Translations under genes and position numbers: made by a program
The notes under the pieces: model-generated
What the model was told of the DNA's origin: nothing
Databases searched by the model: none
The model's input: only the letters and a program-made list of their open reading frames with translations
Shown here: in pieces, positions 25,305 through 33,003 of the stretch
Layout: every line of letters begins with the position of its first letter
How positions within the stretch are numbered: the stretch's first letter is position 1
From: Lewinellaceae bacterium
GTDB taxonomy: Bacteria > Bacteroidota > Bacteroidia > Chitinophagales > Saprospiraceae
DNA length: 64,000 bases
Direction of reading: 5' to 3'
Assembly: GCA_020636405.1 (NCBI GenBank)
Contig: JACJXW010000009.1
Span: forward strand, 310,001-374,000

Positions 25305-25387
25305 GTCTAACAGTAACTATTCAGCATAACCTAGAAATCGCATTTTCTGCCGATTTTTTCGATGATGCTGAATAGTTACGTCTAACA
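25305..25387. mobile_element. 67-bp IS66-type MITE with 8-bp target-site duplication
   Basis: GTAACTATTCAGCA (25313-25326) and its exact complement TGCTGAATAGTTAC (25366-25379) bound a 67-bp element, and GTCTAACA is duplicated directly on both sides (25305-25312, 25380-25387). Ends starting GTAA and 8-bp duplications are characteristic of IS66-family elements. It has no coding content, so it must have moved with transposase supplied in trans. Confidence 0.82.
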
Positions 25388-25399
25388 AATATATGTCCT

Positions 25400-25512
25400 A
25401 TACCGTCCCAACGTCCCAACCTCCCAACCTCCAAACCTCCAAACGTCCAAACGTCCCAACCTCCCAACGTCCAAACCTCCCAACGTCCAAACCTCCCAAC
25501 CTCCCAACCTCC
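25400..25512. repeat. Octanucleotide repeat tract
   Basis: About fourteen 8-bp units alternate between CGTCCCAA, CCTCCCAA, CCTCCAAA and CGTCCAAA. The tract ends exactly at the stop codon of the ABC exporter gene, so it lies in its 3' region. Confidence 0.75.
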
Positions 25513-27713
25513 TACCCCCCCAATTCCAGTTGATCCCTGATAAGATTGAAATAAGCCCCTCGTTTCTCCACCAATTCCTGATGCGTCCCCTTTTCCACCA
25601 GCTCCCCTTTATCCAGGACCACGATCTGGCTTGCGTTTTTCACGGTGCTGAGCCGGTGAGCCACTACCACTACCGTTTTCCCCTGGAAAAACTGCTCCAG
25701 GTTTTGGACGATGACTTTCTCATTTTGGGTATCCAGTGCATTGGTCGCTTCGTCGAAGAACAGAAATTCCGGGTCTTTGTAAACCGCCCGGGCAATGAGT
25801 ATCCGTTGTCGCTGCCCCTGGCTGATACCATTGCCTTTGGCGCCGATCATAGTATTGTAACTTAGAGGCAGGGACTCGATGAACTCCCGGATATTGGCCG
25901 TTTTTACCGATTGGACGAGTCTGGCCTTATCCACCCGTTCCGCACTCTCCGCAATGTTGTTGGCGATGGTATCCGAAAAGATGAACCCATCTTGCATGAC
26001 AGCGCCACATTGGCCGCGCCAGAATGTTTTGTCAATATTGGCGAGCGGCAGGCTTCCCACTTTGATGCTGCCCCGAGTGGGCGGGTAAAATCCCAGTAAG
26101 AGTTTGACCAATGTTGTCTTACCGCTGCCGCTGGTTCCTACGATAGCGGTTACCTTGCCTTTGGGAATGGCGAGGTTGATGTCTTTCAGCACCGTATCGG
26201 ACAGCTTATTGTATTGAAAGCTTACGTTCTCGAGCAGGATCTCTTTATCGTCGGGCGGCAGTTCGGTTGCTTTGAAGGGGCTGTCCTCCTCTTCTACCTC
26301 CATCTTTTGTACTTCCCATAAGCGTTCCAGGCTGAGCTTGGCGTCTTGGCCAGTTTGGATGAAGGTGATCATTTGCCGGAGGGGCACGTTGAGTTGGCCG
26401 ATGATGAACTGTACGGCCAGCATCATTCCCAGCGTGATCTCGCCATCGATAACCAGTTTGGCGGTGAGGAAGGTGATGAGAATATCCTTGAGCTGGCTAA
26501 TGAAAGAGGTACCGGCATTCTGATACTGATCGATTGCCAGAGACTGGAGGTTGATGCCAAAGAGCCTGGCCTGTATGTCCGACCACAGCCACCGTCGTTT
26601 GCGGCCGCTGTTCTGCAGTTTGATCTCCTGCATCCCCTGGATCAGTTCGATCAGGGTAGTTTGGTGGGCCGACAATTCCTGGAAGCGGTGGTAATCTAAC
26701 TCCTTGCGCCTCCGGAGGAACACCAGTATCCAGAGCAAATACAGGATGCTGGAGGCCAGGAATATACCGAAGATACGGAAATCATAGATCAACAGGACCA
26801 GCCCGAAAACGATCAGGTTGAAGGCTGAAAAGAGGAATTGAAGCGTGGAGTTGGTCAGGAAGGATTCGATGCGGTTCTGGTCAGAAATGCGCTGGAGCAG
26901 GTCACCCACCATTTTGGCGTCGAAGAAGCCGATGGGCAGCTTCATCAGCTTAGTTAAAAAATCAGAGATCAGTGATACGTTGATCCGGGTGCCGATGTGG
27001 AGCAATAGCCAGTTCTGGATCACTGTGACGGAAGTTTGTCCCAGGAACAACATCAGCTGAGCGATCAGGATGAGGTAGATGAAACTGAGGTTCTGGTTTT
27101 GGATGCCGACATCAACGATGGCCTGGGTGAGAAAGGGAAATATAAGCTGGAACACACTACCCAGAAAGAGCCCGATCAGGAGTTGGATAAAATACCGGCG
27201 GTAAGGCCTCAGGTAGGTTGCCAGGATCAGATAATTCATGGTTTGGCGGCCGCCTTCCTGCCCCTTTTCGTAGAATTCCGGCGTGGGTTCAAGAAGCAGT
27301 GCAATGCCAAGTTCCCCGTCACCCTGCCAGTGTTTTCTGAACGTATCGTGATCCAGCTTAAATTTCCCCGCCGCCGGGTCGGAAACCCATACGTATTTTT
27401 TACTGATCTTATAAACGGCCAGAAAGTGGTTCTGCCGCCAATGGACGATGCAGGGCAGAGGAGCGTTCACCAGATAGGCCTGATCCTTGCTTTTTCCGTC
27501 GAAGGGCAGCTTGGCAGGCAGGGTACGCAACCCGATATGCTCGGCCGCCTCGATGATCCCCTGCAGCGATACCCCTTCCCGGTCGACGTAGCTGTGCTCC
27601 CTCAGGTATTGGAGGGAGTAGTTTTTCCCATAGTATTTGGCGATCATCCTGAGGCAGGCAGGGCCGCAGTCCATAAAGTCCAGTTGGTAGAAATGAGGAA
27701 AACGGTCGAGCAT
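25512..27713 (-). CDS. Peptidase C39 domain-containing ABC exporter
   Basis: This 733-residue fusion has three parts. The C39 protease domain (1-~140) carries QLDFMDCGPACLRM with Cys16, HWRQNHFLAVY with His96 and VSDPAAG with Asp112. The membrane domain (~165-430) has about six helices. The nucleotide-binding domain has IVGTSGSGKTTLV (Walker A), ISQGQRQRILIARAV (signature) and DPEFLFFDEAT (Walker B). Such exporters cut double-glycine leader peptides and secrete bacteriocin-like or other small peptides. All catalytic residues are present. The HlyD partner lies downstream. I searched the flanking gaps for a small frame with a GG leader and found none, so the cargo is unknown. Confidence 0.93.
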   Translation of the reverse strand: MLDRFPHFYQLDFMDCGPACLRMIAKYYGKNYSLQYLREHSYVDREGVSLQGIIEAAEHIGLRTLPAKLPFDGKSKDQAYLVNAPLPCIVHWRQNHFLAVYKISKKYVWVSDPAAGKFKLDHDTFRKHWQGDGELGIALLLEPTPEFYEKGQEGGRQTMNYLILATYLRPYRRYFIQLLIGLFLGSVFQLIFPFLTQAIVDVGIQNQNLSFIYLILIAQLMLFLGQTSVTVIQNWLLLHIGTRINVSLISDFLTKLMKLPIGFFDAKMVGDLLQRISDQNRIESFLTNSTLQFLFSAFNLIVFGLVLLIYDFRIFGIFLASSILYLLWILVFLRRRKELDYHRFQELSAHQTTLIELIQGMQEIKLQNSGRKRRWLWSDIQARLFGINLQSLAIDQYQNAGTSFISQLKDILITFLTAKLVIDGEITLGMMLAVQFIIGQLNVPLRQMITFIQTGQDAKLSLERLWEVQKMEVEEEDSPFKATELPPDDKEILLENVSFQYNKLSDTVLKDINLAIPKGKVTAIVGTSGSGKTTLVKLLLGFYPPTRGSIKVGSLPLANIDKTFWRGQCGAVMQDGFIFSDTIANNIAESAERVDKARLVQSVKTANIREFIESLPLSYNTMIGAKGNGISQGQRQRILIARAVYKDPEFLFFDEATNALDTQNEKVIVQNLEQFFQGKTVVVVAHRLSTVKNASQIVVLDKGELVEKGTHQELVEKRGAYFNLIRDQLELGG

Positions 27714-27834
27714 TTATGGGCGCCAGTTTTTCTATAAACAAAATTAGGGAAAGGTAAGATAATAAGGATTAGCGAAAGAAGCAGTTGCGGGCCCGGGTAT
27801 GGGGCTACCTGTTGCCGGCCTTTTCGGAAAATGC

Positions 27835-28350
27835 CTAGGCTTCCTCTTCCCCCTTTTTCGTCTCATATTCATCGAGAAACTCTGCGACGATCTCATCGAT
27901 GATGTCGCGCAGGTAGGTACGCTCCCGGCGGGCAATGGCCTTGAGCTTTTCCAGCTTTTCGGGGTCGAAGGTAAGGGTAATGCGCTTGGCCGACTTTTGT
28001 TCGATGCGCATGCTGCCGGGCTCGATGGTACTGCGGATGAGGGCGTCTAGCCCGGTGAGGGGTTTACGGTGGCGCTTCTTCACCTGAGCGCTGCCGGATA
28101 TGGGGGTGCGTTTCTGTTTGCGTTGTTCCAGTTGTTCTTCTACACTTTCCTCAAAAGCATGTTCCAGAAAGGCCTGCAGGTCGGAGGAAAAATCTTTAGC
28201 GGAAGAACGCTTGCTACTTTCTTCATCCCTGCTTTTCGGCGCCTCCCGTTTCTCCGTCCTGGACAACAGAGGGCTGTTCTCCTGAAGGGTGTCCTCAGCA
28301 GCTTCTCCGAATAAGCTTTCCAGTCCTTCTGTGAATCTTTTTTTGCTCAA
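27835..28350 (-). CDS. Putative ParA-partner DNA-binding protein with ribbon-helix-helix-like C-terminus
   Basis: This 171-residue protein is highly charged and probably disordered in its first ~110 residues (EKREAPKSRDEESSKRSSAK). The C-terminal ~60 residues (KRITLTFDPEKLEKLKAIAR then ERTYLRDIIDEIVAEFLDEY) have one basic strand and two helices, as in ribbon-helix-helix DNA-binding proteins. It lies 201 bp downstream of a ParA gene on the same strand. A ParA with a small RHH partner matches type Ib partition modules (ParG/omega-like), but no motif proves partition and the partner could serve another ParA-type positioning system. Confidence 0.6.
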   Translation of the reverse strand: MSKKRFTEGLESLFGEAAEDTLQENSPLLSRTEKREAPKSRDEESSKRSSAKDFSSDLQAFLEHAFEESVEEQLEQRKQKRTPISGSAQVKKRHRKPLTGLDALIRSTIEPGSMRIEQKSAKRITLTFDPEKLEKLKAIARRERTYLRDIIDEIVAEFLDEYETKKGEEEA

Positions 28351-28551
28351 GATCTATATTGATTGAATTAATGAGGGAATGATTATTGGCCGTTCAAAGG
28401 CTCCGTAGGTACATTCCGGCATTCTTCCTCTCCATGTCAGTTCGTGTTTTTCCTGGCTGGGGCAAAGATCGAGACTATTTCTAATGCTTCCTGTGCCAGT
28501 TGTTCGCCAGTTTTGTCCAAGCACCCTGGTGTAAATAGGAACGTTGTACAT

Positions 28552-29340
28552 TCATTCCCTCACTCCCCCCTTCACAGCCATCTCCTCAAACCGTTCAACC
28601 CTCACCAATATTTCCTTACACAAGCTCAGATAATCCTCCGCACCTGCGCTGTTTCGGCTGTAGTCGAAGATGTCCTTGCGTTGAGAGGGCGCTTCAGCCA
28701 GAGCGACGTTGTCGCGGATCATGGTTTCGAACACCAGGTCGCCGAAGTATTTTTTGATGGTTTCCACTACATCGCGATTGAGCACTTTGCGGCTATCGTA
28801 CATGGTGGCGATGACACCGCCGATCTGCAAGCCTTTATTGAGGCGCAATTTCACCTTCTGAATGACCTGCTTGATCTTGGCCAGGCCCTGCAGGGCCAGG
28901 AATTCCGTCTGCAGCGGGATCATCACATAGTCGCTGCTGGTCAGTGCATTCAGGGTGAGCAGCCCCAGAGAAGGAGGACAGTCGATGATGATAAAATCAT
29001 ACTCTTCCCGCAGGGGCGAAAGCAGTTCCCGGAGAATGAACTCCCGTCCGGCTTCGTTGATCAGCTCCATCTCGGCGCCGGAAAGGTCGAGGGTGGAAAC
29101 TATGACGTCCAGGTTCTCTTTCACCGGTAGCGGTATCAGTTCAGACTCGCCGCGCATGGCCTCGTAGATGGTCTGTGGCGGCCGGGTAGCACCCAGGGAG
29201 AGCGTGAGGTTCGCCTGGGGGTCCAGGTCGATGAGTAAGGATTTTTTGCCCAACTCTACCATGGCTGCTCCGATATTGATCACACTTGTGGTCTTTCCAA
29301 CCCCTCCTTTATGGTTGAGCAGCGAAATGACTTTTCCCAT
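28552..29340 (-). CDS. ParA family P-loop ATPase
   Basis: This 262-residue protein has the deviant Walker A MGKVISLLNHKGGVGKTTSV at the extreme N-terminus, LLIDLDPQANLTLSLG (A' motif), and YDFIIIDCPPSLGLLTLNAL (Walker B), so it is a ParA/Soj ATPase without the N-terminal HTH of plasmid type Ia proteins. The ATG at 29338-29340 directly precedes the P-loop; a TTG 24 bp upstream is less likely. A TATTTTTGC sequence (plus 29414-29422, minus strand) resembles a Bacteroidota -7 box. It partners the RHH-like protein downstream. No ParB with a CTPase fold is adjacent. Confidence 0.9.
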   Translation of the reverse strand: MGKVISLLNHKGGVGKTTSVINIGAAMVELGKKSLLIDLDPQANLTLSLGATRPPQTIYEAMRGESELIPLPVKENLDVIVSTLDLSGAEMELINEAGREFILRELLSPLREEYDFIIIDCPPSLGLLTLNALTSSDYVMIPLQTEFLALQGLAKIKQVIQKVKLRLNKGLQIGGVIATMYDSRKVLNRDVVETIKKYFGDLVFETMIRDNVALAEAPSQRKDIFDYSRNSAGAEDYLSLCKEILVRVERFEEMAVKGGVRE

Positions 29341-29528
29341 ATCAATACGTTGATGGCTTTGCAAGATTGTGGCTTAATTTAAGCAATAATCACCAGGAAT
29401 GCCCGGGATGTTAGCAAAAATATACTTTTTCCCTAAATTGTCAGCAGAATGGTGAGTTTGTTGCCAGGGGCTCCCAAGAGAACAACCAGATGCGGCCTGC
29501 TCCGGCAGCCCTTACGGCGCTTTAGGTT

Positions 29529-29588
29529 AGAGTTTGTTCAAAATCCGCCTCATCTGGTTCGACTCATCATCGAAATTTGAACAAACTC
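29529..29588. repeat. 60-bp foldback repeat related to the 1365-1528 element
   Basis: GAGTTTGTTCAAA (29530-29542) pairs with TTTGAACAAACTC (29576-29588), and the ends resemble those of the longer element near 1.4 kb. It overlaps a TTG that could be misread as the start of the following gene. Confidence 0.55.
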
Positions 29589-29606
29589 ATAAAAAATATT
29601 CGGCCT

Positions 29607-30470
29607 ATGAGATTTTTTTTCGCCTTCCTTTTTTTACGGATATTCTCCCTCCCGGGTTTCGGCCAGGCCGAAGTTACTCCGGCACTCGCCACCGCTCCGG
29701 CCGGTAAGCTGTTCATCATCGGCGGTGGCGATCGGCCGCCGGGGCTGGTTCAGGCCATGGTGGACGCTTCCGGGCTGGACACCGAAGGCTATGCCATCAT
29801 CCTTCCCATGGCGAGCAGCGAGCCGGATACATCTGCCTTTTACGGAATCCGGCAGTTTACGGAACTGGGCCTCCCGGCGGAAAAATTCCGCACCTACAAC
29901 TTTGTGAAAGGCGATTATCCCACCGCTGCGCTCGACTCCCTGCGCGGCGCCCGCCTGATCTACATCACCGGCGGCGACCAGGGCCGCTTCATGGAGGTGG
30001 TTTTGGGCAGCCCTGTGTACGACGCCATTCATCAGGCCTACCGGCAGGGGGCGCTCATTGCCGGTACCAGCGCCGGCGCCGCGGTGATGAGCCGGGAAAT
30101 GATCACCGGCAATGAATACAAACACCCTGAATATACGGGCGAGTTCCGCACCATAGAAGCCGAAAATATCGAGATCAAAGAAGGATTAGGCCTGATGCCC
30201 GGCGCCATCGTCGACCAGCATTTCATTTACCGCATGCGCATGAACCGGCTGATCAGCGTCGCACTGGAATACCCCGGGTTGGCCTGCATCGGCATCGATG
30301 AATCGACGGCCATACTGGTAGAAGGCGACAGCGCCACGGTAGTGGGAGACGCTCAGGTGATATTGCTTCGCAATACCAACGGGAAAGGCATAGCGCACAA
30401 TGGCCTGCTGGGCGGGCAGGGCATGGAACTGAGCGTGCTGCTGCCGGGGGACAGGTTCAGGCTGAGGTGA
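29607..30470 (+). CDS. Cyanophycinase (peptidase S51), exported
   Basis: This 287-residue protein has signal peptide MRFFFAFLFLRIFSLPGFGQ, then GKLFIIGGGDRPPGLVQAMV, LIYITGGDQGRFMEV, and the catalytic elbow IAGTSAGAAVMSREM with Ser155. IVDQHFIYRMRMNRLISV and CIGIDESTAILVEG complete the cyanophycinase pattern. Cyanophycinases cut the Asp-Arg polymer cyanophycin to beta-Asp-Arg. The ATG at 29607 was chosen for the signal peptide; the frame opens at a TTG inside a palindromic repeat. Unlike the paralog at 12697-14013 it has no T9SS tail, so it should be periplasmic. It is closer to canonical cyanophycinases than that paralog. Confidence 0.9.
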   Translation: MRFFFAFLFLRIFSLPGFGQAEVTPALATAPAGKLFIIGGGDRPPGLVQAMVDASGLDTEGYAIILPMASSEPDTSAFYGIRQFTELGLPAEKFRTYNFVKGDYPTAALDSLRGARLIYITGGDQGRFMEVVLGSPVYDAIHQAYRQGALIAGTSAGAAVMSREMITGNEYKHPEYTGEFRTIEAENIEIKEGLGLMPGAIVDQHFIYRMRMNRLISVALEYPGLACIGIDESTAILVEGDSATVVGDAQVILLRNTNGKGIAHNGLLGGQGMELSVLLPGDRFRLR

Positions 30471-30564
30471 CGCCCGGATTCGGGATTGGTTGATTCGGGA
30501 TTCGGAAATCGAAAGGCGAAACGCTAAGCAATCTCCCACTTCCGACTTTCCATTTCTCCAATCC

Positions 30565-30596
30565 TTTGCACTCTAGAACCAGAAATGTACCTTTGC
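30565..30596 (+). promoter_or_regulatory. Bacteroidota-type promoter of the ompH/skp-like gene
   Basis: TTTG (30565-30568), 19 bp, then TACCTTTGC (30588-30596) is an exact -33/-7 match to the Bacteroidota consensus TTTG-N19-TAnnTTTG. It predicts a very short leader before the ATG at 30611. Confidence 0.7.
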
Positions 30597-30610
30597 GAAA
30601 ATTTGAAAAA

Positions 30611-31228
30611 ATGAAAGCAAATATTTCGCTGGCCTTAAATGGCATATTGTTGCTGGCAGTAGCATATCTGTTCTCTCAGCATCTTTCTTCCGGAAGCAAG
30701 GAACCGGCAGGCGGTGGCGCCGCGGCTGCCGAAACGTCCGCACCGCTCAATATCGTCTTCGTCAATGCGGATACTTTGTTCAACAAGTATGAATATTTCC
30801 GACAGCAGCAGGATGCGTTGGAAAAGCGCCAGGCGGAAGCCGGCCAGCGGCTGAACCAGAAGGGAGCTGCCCTGGAGAATGAATTCCGGGCGGTACAGCA
30901 AAAGATCCAGGAGGGCCTGCTGGCGCCCAGCCAGATCGCCGACGAAGAAAAACGCCTGGGCCAAAAGCAACAAGCCCTCATGGCCGAACAGGAGAAATTG
31001 AGTAAAGAACTGGTAGCAGAAACGCAGCGCATTCAGCTTCAACTGGAAACGGAATTGCGGCAGTCTCTCGATGAAATGCGCAAGCGCCGCGGGTACGACT
31101 ACATCCTTCAGTACGGGCAGGGCTCCAGCGTATTGCTGGCCGCCGACAGCCTCGACATCACCACTGAAGTGCTGGAGATCCTGAACCAAAAGAAACCGGA
31201 GGGAGAAGAGAAAGCATCGGGTAATTAG
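30611..31228 (+). CDS. OmpH/Skp-family periplasmic protein
   Basis: This 205-residue protein has an N-terminal membrane or signal segment (ISLALNGILLLAVAYLFSQH). A low-complexity linker follows, then LNIVFVNADTLFNKYEYFRQ, the usual OmpH start, a long coiled coil (residues ~60-155, rich in Gln/Glu/Lys/Leu) and the closing strand GYDYILQYGQGSSVLLAADS. Skp trimers chaperone outer-membrane proteins. The N-terminal segment may remain as an anchor, since no clear cleavage site follows. The ATG at 30611 sits just below the TTTG/TACCTTTGC promoter. Its stop overlaps the stop of the convergent GNAT gene by 4 bp. Confidence 0.88.
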   Translation: MKANISLALNGILLLAVAYLFSQHLSSGSKEPAGGGAAAAETSAPLNIVFVNADTLFNKYEYFRQQQDALEKRQAEAGQRLNQKGAALENEFRAVQQKIQEGLLAPSQIADEEKRLGQKQQALMAEQEKLSKELVAETQRIQLQLETELRQSLDEMRKRRGYDYILQYGQGSSVLLAADSLDITTEVLEILNQKKPEGEEKASGN

Positions 31229-31746
31229 GCTTCCTTTCGCCACAGCCCCAACCCTTCATCCACCGTCACCATTTCGAAGCCGGCCTTTTGTACTACCCGT
31301 TCCGAGGCAATGTGCCCCACCGGCACAGTGGCGATAATGGCCTGAAGGCGCTCGTCCTGCTCCAGCCAGCCGCAGAGGGCGCCGGCAGCTTCCGTAGCCA
31401 GCCCCCGGCCGGCGTAGTTCTCATCGACAAAATAGCCGATCATGCATTCCCCTCTTTCATTCGGTAAGCCGCCCATGCCGATGCCGCCGATGCGGCAATT
31501 ATCGGCCCGGTGGATGACGATCCAGTGGGTATACCAGGCATAGTCTTCCGGATGGGTGGCTACCTGAGGCAGGCAGAAATCCCGCAGAGATTCGATGTAT
31601 TCGGCTTCAAACTCAGGCGCCAGGCGGACTTCGAAAGGATCAAGCCCAAGCTGTTCCTGCAGTTGGTGGATGTCATCGATCAAAAGATGTAATTGCTCCA
31701 GGCTCAAAGCGATGAGCCGAAGACGGGAGGTGGATATTTCCAGCAT
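31225..31746 (-). CDS. GNAT family N-acetyltransferase (RimJ/RimL-like)
   Basis: This 173-residue protein reads STSRLRLIALSLEQL at the start, then IGGIGMGGLPNERGECMIGY, YAGRGLATEAAGALCGWLEQ (the acetyl-CoA pyrophosphate-binding R/Q-x-x-G-x-A motif) and SERVVQKAGFEMV, the standard arrangement of RimJ-type acetyltransferases. The substrate is unknown. It converges on and overlaps the ompH/skp-like gene by 4 bp. Confidence 0.9.
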   Translation of the reverse strand: MLEISTSRLRLIALSLEQLHLLIDDIHQLQEQLGLDPFEVRLAPEFEAEYIESLRDFCLPQVATHPEDYAWYTHWIVIHRADNCRIGGIGMGGLPNERGECMIGYFVDENYAGRGLATEAAGALCGWLEQDERLQAIIATVPVGHIASERVVQKAGFEMVTVDEGLGLWRKEA

Positions 31747-31895
31747 TGGAATAATTTTTTTGAAGTAAATAATAAACAGCCTATTGGCCGAAGCGCATTA
31801 CTTCTGCACTATTCCAGGCAGGAAAGGTGAAAGGTGGATGAAAATCGTTGTCAGAGGCAATGGTTTAATAGACCAAAGATAAGAAATGTGAAGCA

Positions 31896-32741
31896 CTAAA
31901 CCTTCACCTGTTGAAAATAAGCTTCCCGGTACGCCTCCAGTTTTTCCTTCATAATTTTCGACCAGTGGCCCACCTTGCCGTCCCCGATGGGCCGCCCGTC
32001 GATGCGCACCACCGGCATAGCGCTTTTGTTGGAGCCGGTGATGAACACCTCCCGGGCCCCGTAGACTTCCTCCATGCGGACCTCCCGGGTGGTGATAGGC
32101 AGCAGGCCCGCCGCCGCTTTAAGCACGGAATCCCGGGTGATGCCGAAGAGGATATTGGTGTCCGGGGTGATGAGCTCTTCCTGGTCGTTAATGATAAAGA
32201 CATTGGAGCGCACCGACTCCCGGAGTATGCCATTGTCGTGGTAAAGTACTTCCAGGGCTCCGGCCTTTCGGATCTCGGGCAACAGTTTGATGCCGGTCAG
32301 GTAGTTGATGGTTTTCACTTCCGGCCACTCCCGCTGAAAGTTGTGGCTGATCAGGCCGATGCCTTCGGTGAAATAGCTTTCCGGGGTGTTGGGCCAGGGG
32401 TGTTGCAGGATGATCAGGTTCGGTGTTCCGGGAGAGTAGCCATCCGGGCTGTACCCGCCGGTGAGCACCAGGCGGATACTGCCTTTGTCCTCGCCGTTGG
32501 CGGCGATCAGCTCGCGCAGGTGCCGGCTGAGCTCCTGCCGGCTGAGGGGGAGGCCCAGGCCCATCCGTTCTGCAGAATGGTAGAAGCGTTGCAGATACTG
32601 CTCCTCCAGCATGGGGCGGCTGTATTTGAACAGGAAGTAGTCAAAGATGCCGTAGCCGCGGAGCACTGCCAGGTCTGTTACCCCCAGGCTGGCCTTCTCC
32701 TGAGCGGTGATCGTGCCGTTGAGGCTGCAATAGTGCGCCAT
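31896..32741 (-). CDS. Aminotransferase class IV (BCAT / D-amino acid transaminase type)
   Basis: This 281-residue PLP enzyme of fold type IV contains LAVLRGYGIFDYFLFKYSRP near residue 25 (RGxGxF motif), SIRLVLTGGYSPDGYSPG, VKTINYLTGIKLLPEIRKAG with the probable Schiff-base lysine, and GILRESVRSNVFIINDQEEL with the conserved Glu. FGITRDSVLKAA and VFITGSNKSAMPVVRIDG follow as usual. It transfers amino groups between branched-chain or D-amino acids and 2-oxo acids; which of these cannot be decided. It is a single gene, complete at typical length. Confidence 0.88.
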   Translation of the reverse strand: MAHYCSLNGTITAQEKASLGVTDLAVLRGYGIFDYFLFKYSRPMLEEQYLQRFYHSAERMGLGLPLSRQELSRHLRELIAANGEDKGSIRLVLTGGYSPDGYSPGTPNLIILQHPWPNTPESYFTEGIGLISHNFQREWPEVKTINYLTGIKLLPEIRKAGALEVLYHDNGILRESVRSNVFIINDQEELITPDTNILFGITRDSVLKAAAGLLPITTREVRMEEVYGAREVFITGSNKSAMPVVRIDGRPIGDGKVGHWSKIMKEKLEAYREAYFQQVKV

Positions 32742-33003
32742 TTTTGATGCTCAAGTTACGGACTTATTGGAAAGGGCCGGTCATAATTCGCCAAATTAGT
32801 GTCCATTTGCGTTCCATTTCAAAATCTGGGAAGAGACTGGTGTTTACTGAAAACTGTATGAGGCGAAACCTTTGCCATTTACTATTATTTTCCTAATTTC
32901 ATTCCCCGCTGCTTTGGAGGTTGCGAACCCCGCTCAAAAAGGCAGCGCCTCCGTGTGGCCTGGCCGCACATACATTTGTTAACCATTTCAAAAAGAGGAC
33001 CAT

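Noticed and set aside
29577..29606. TTG start giving ten extra residues to the cyanophycinase
   Set aside because: The TTG is inside a palindromic repeat; the ATG at 29607 starts a proper signal peptide.
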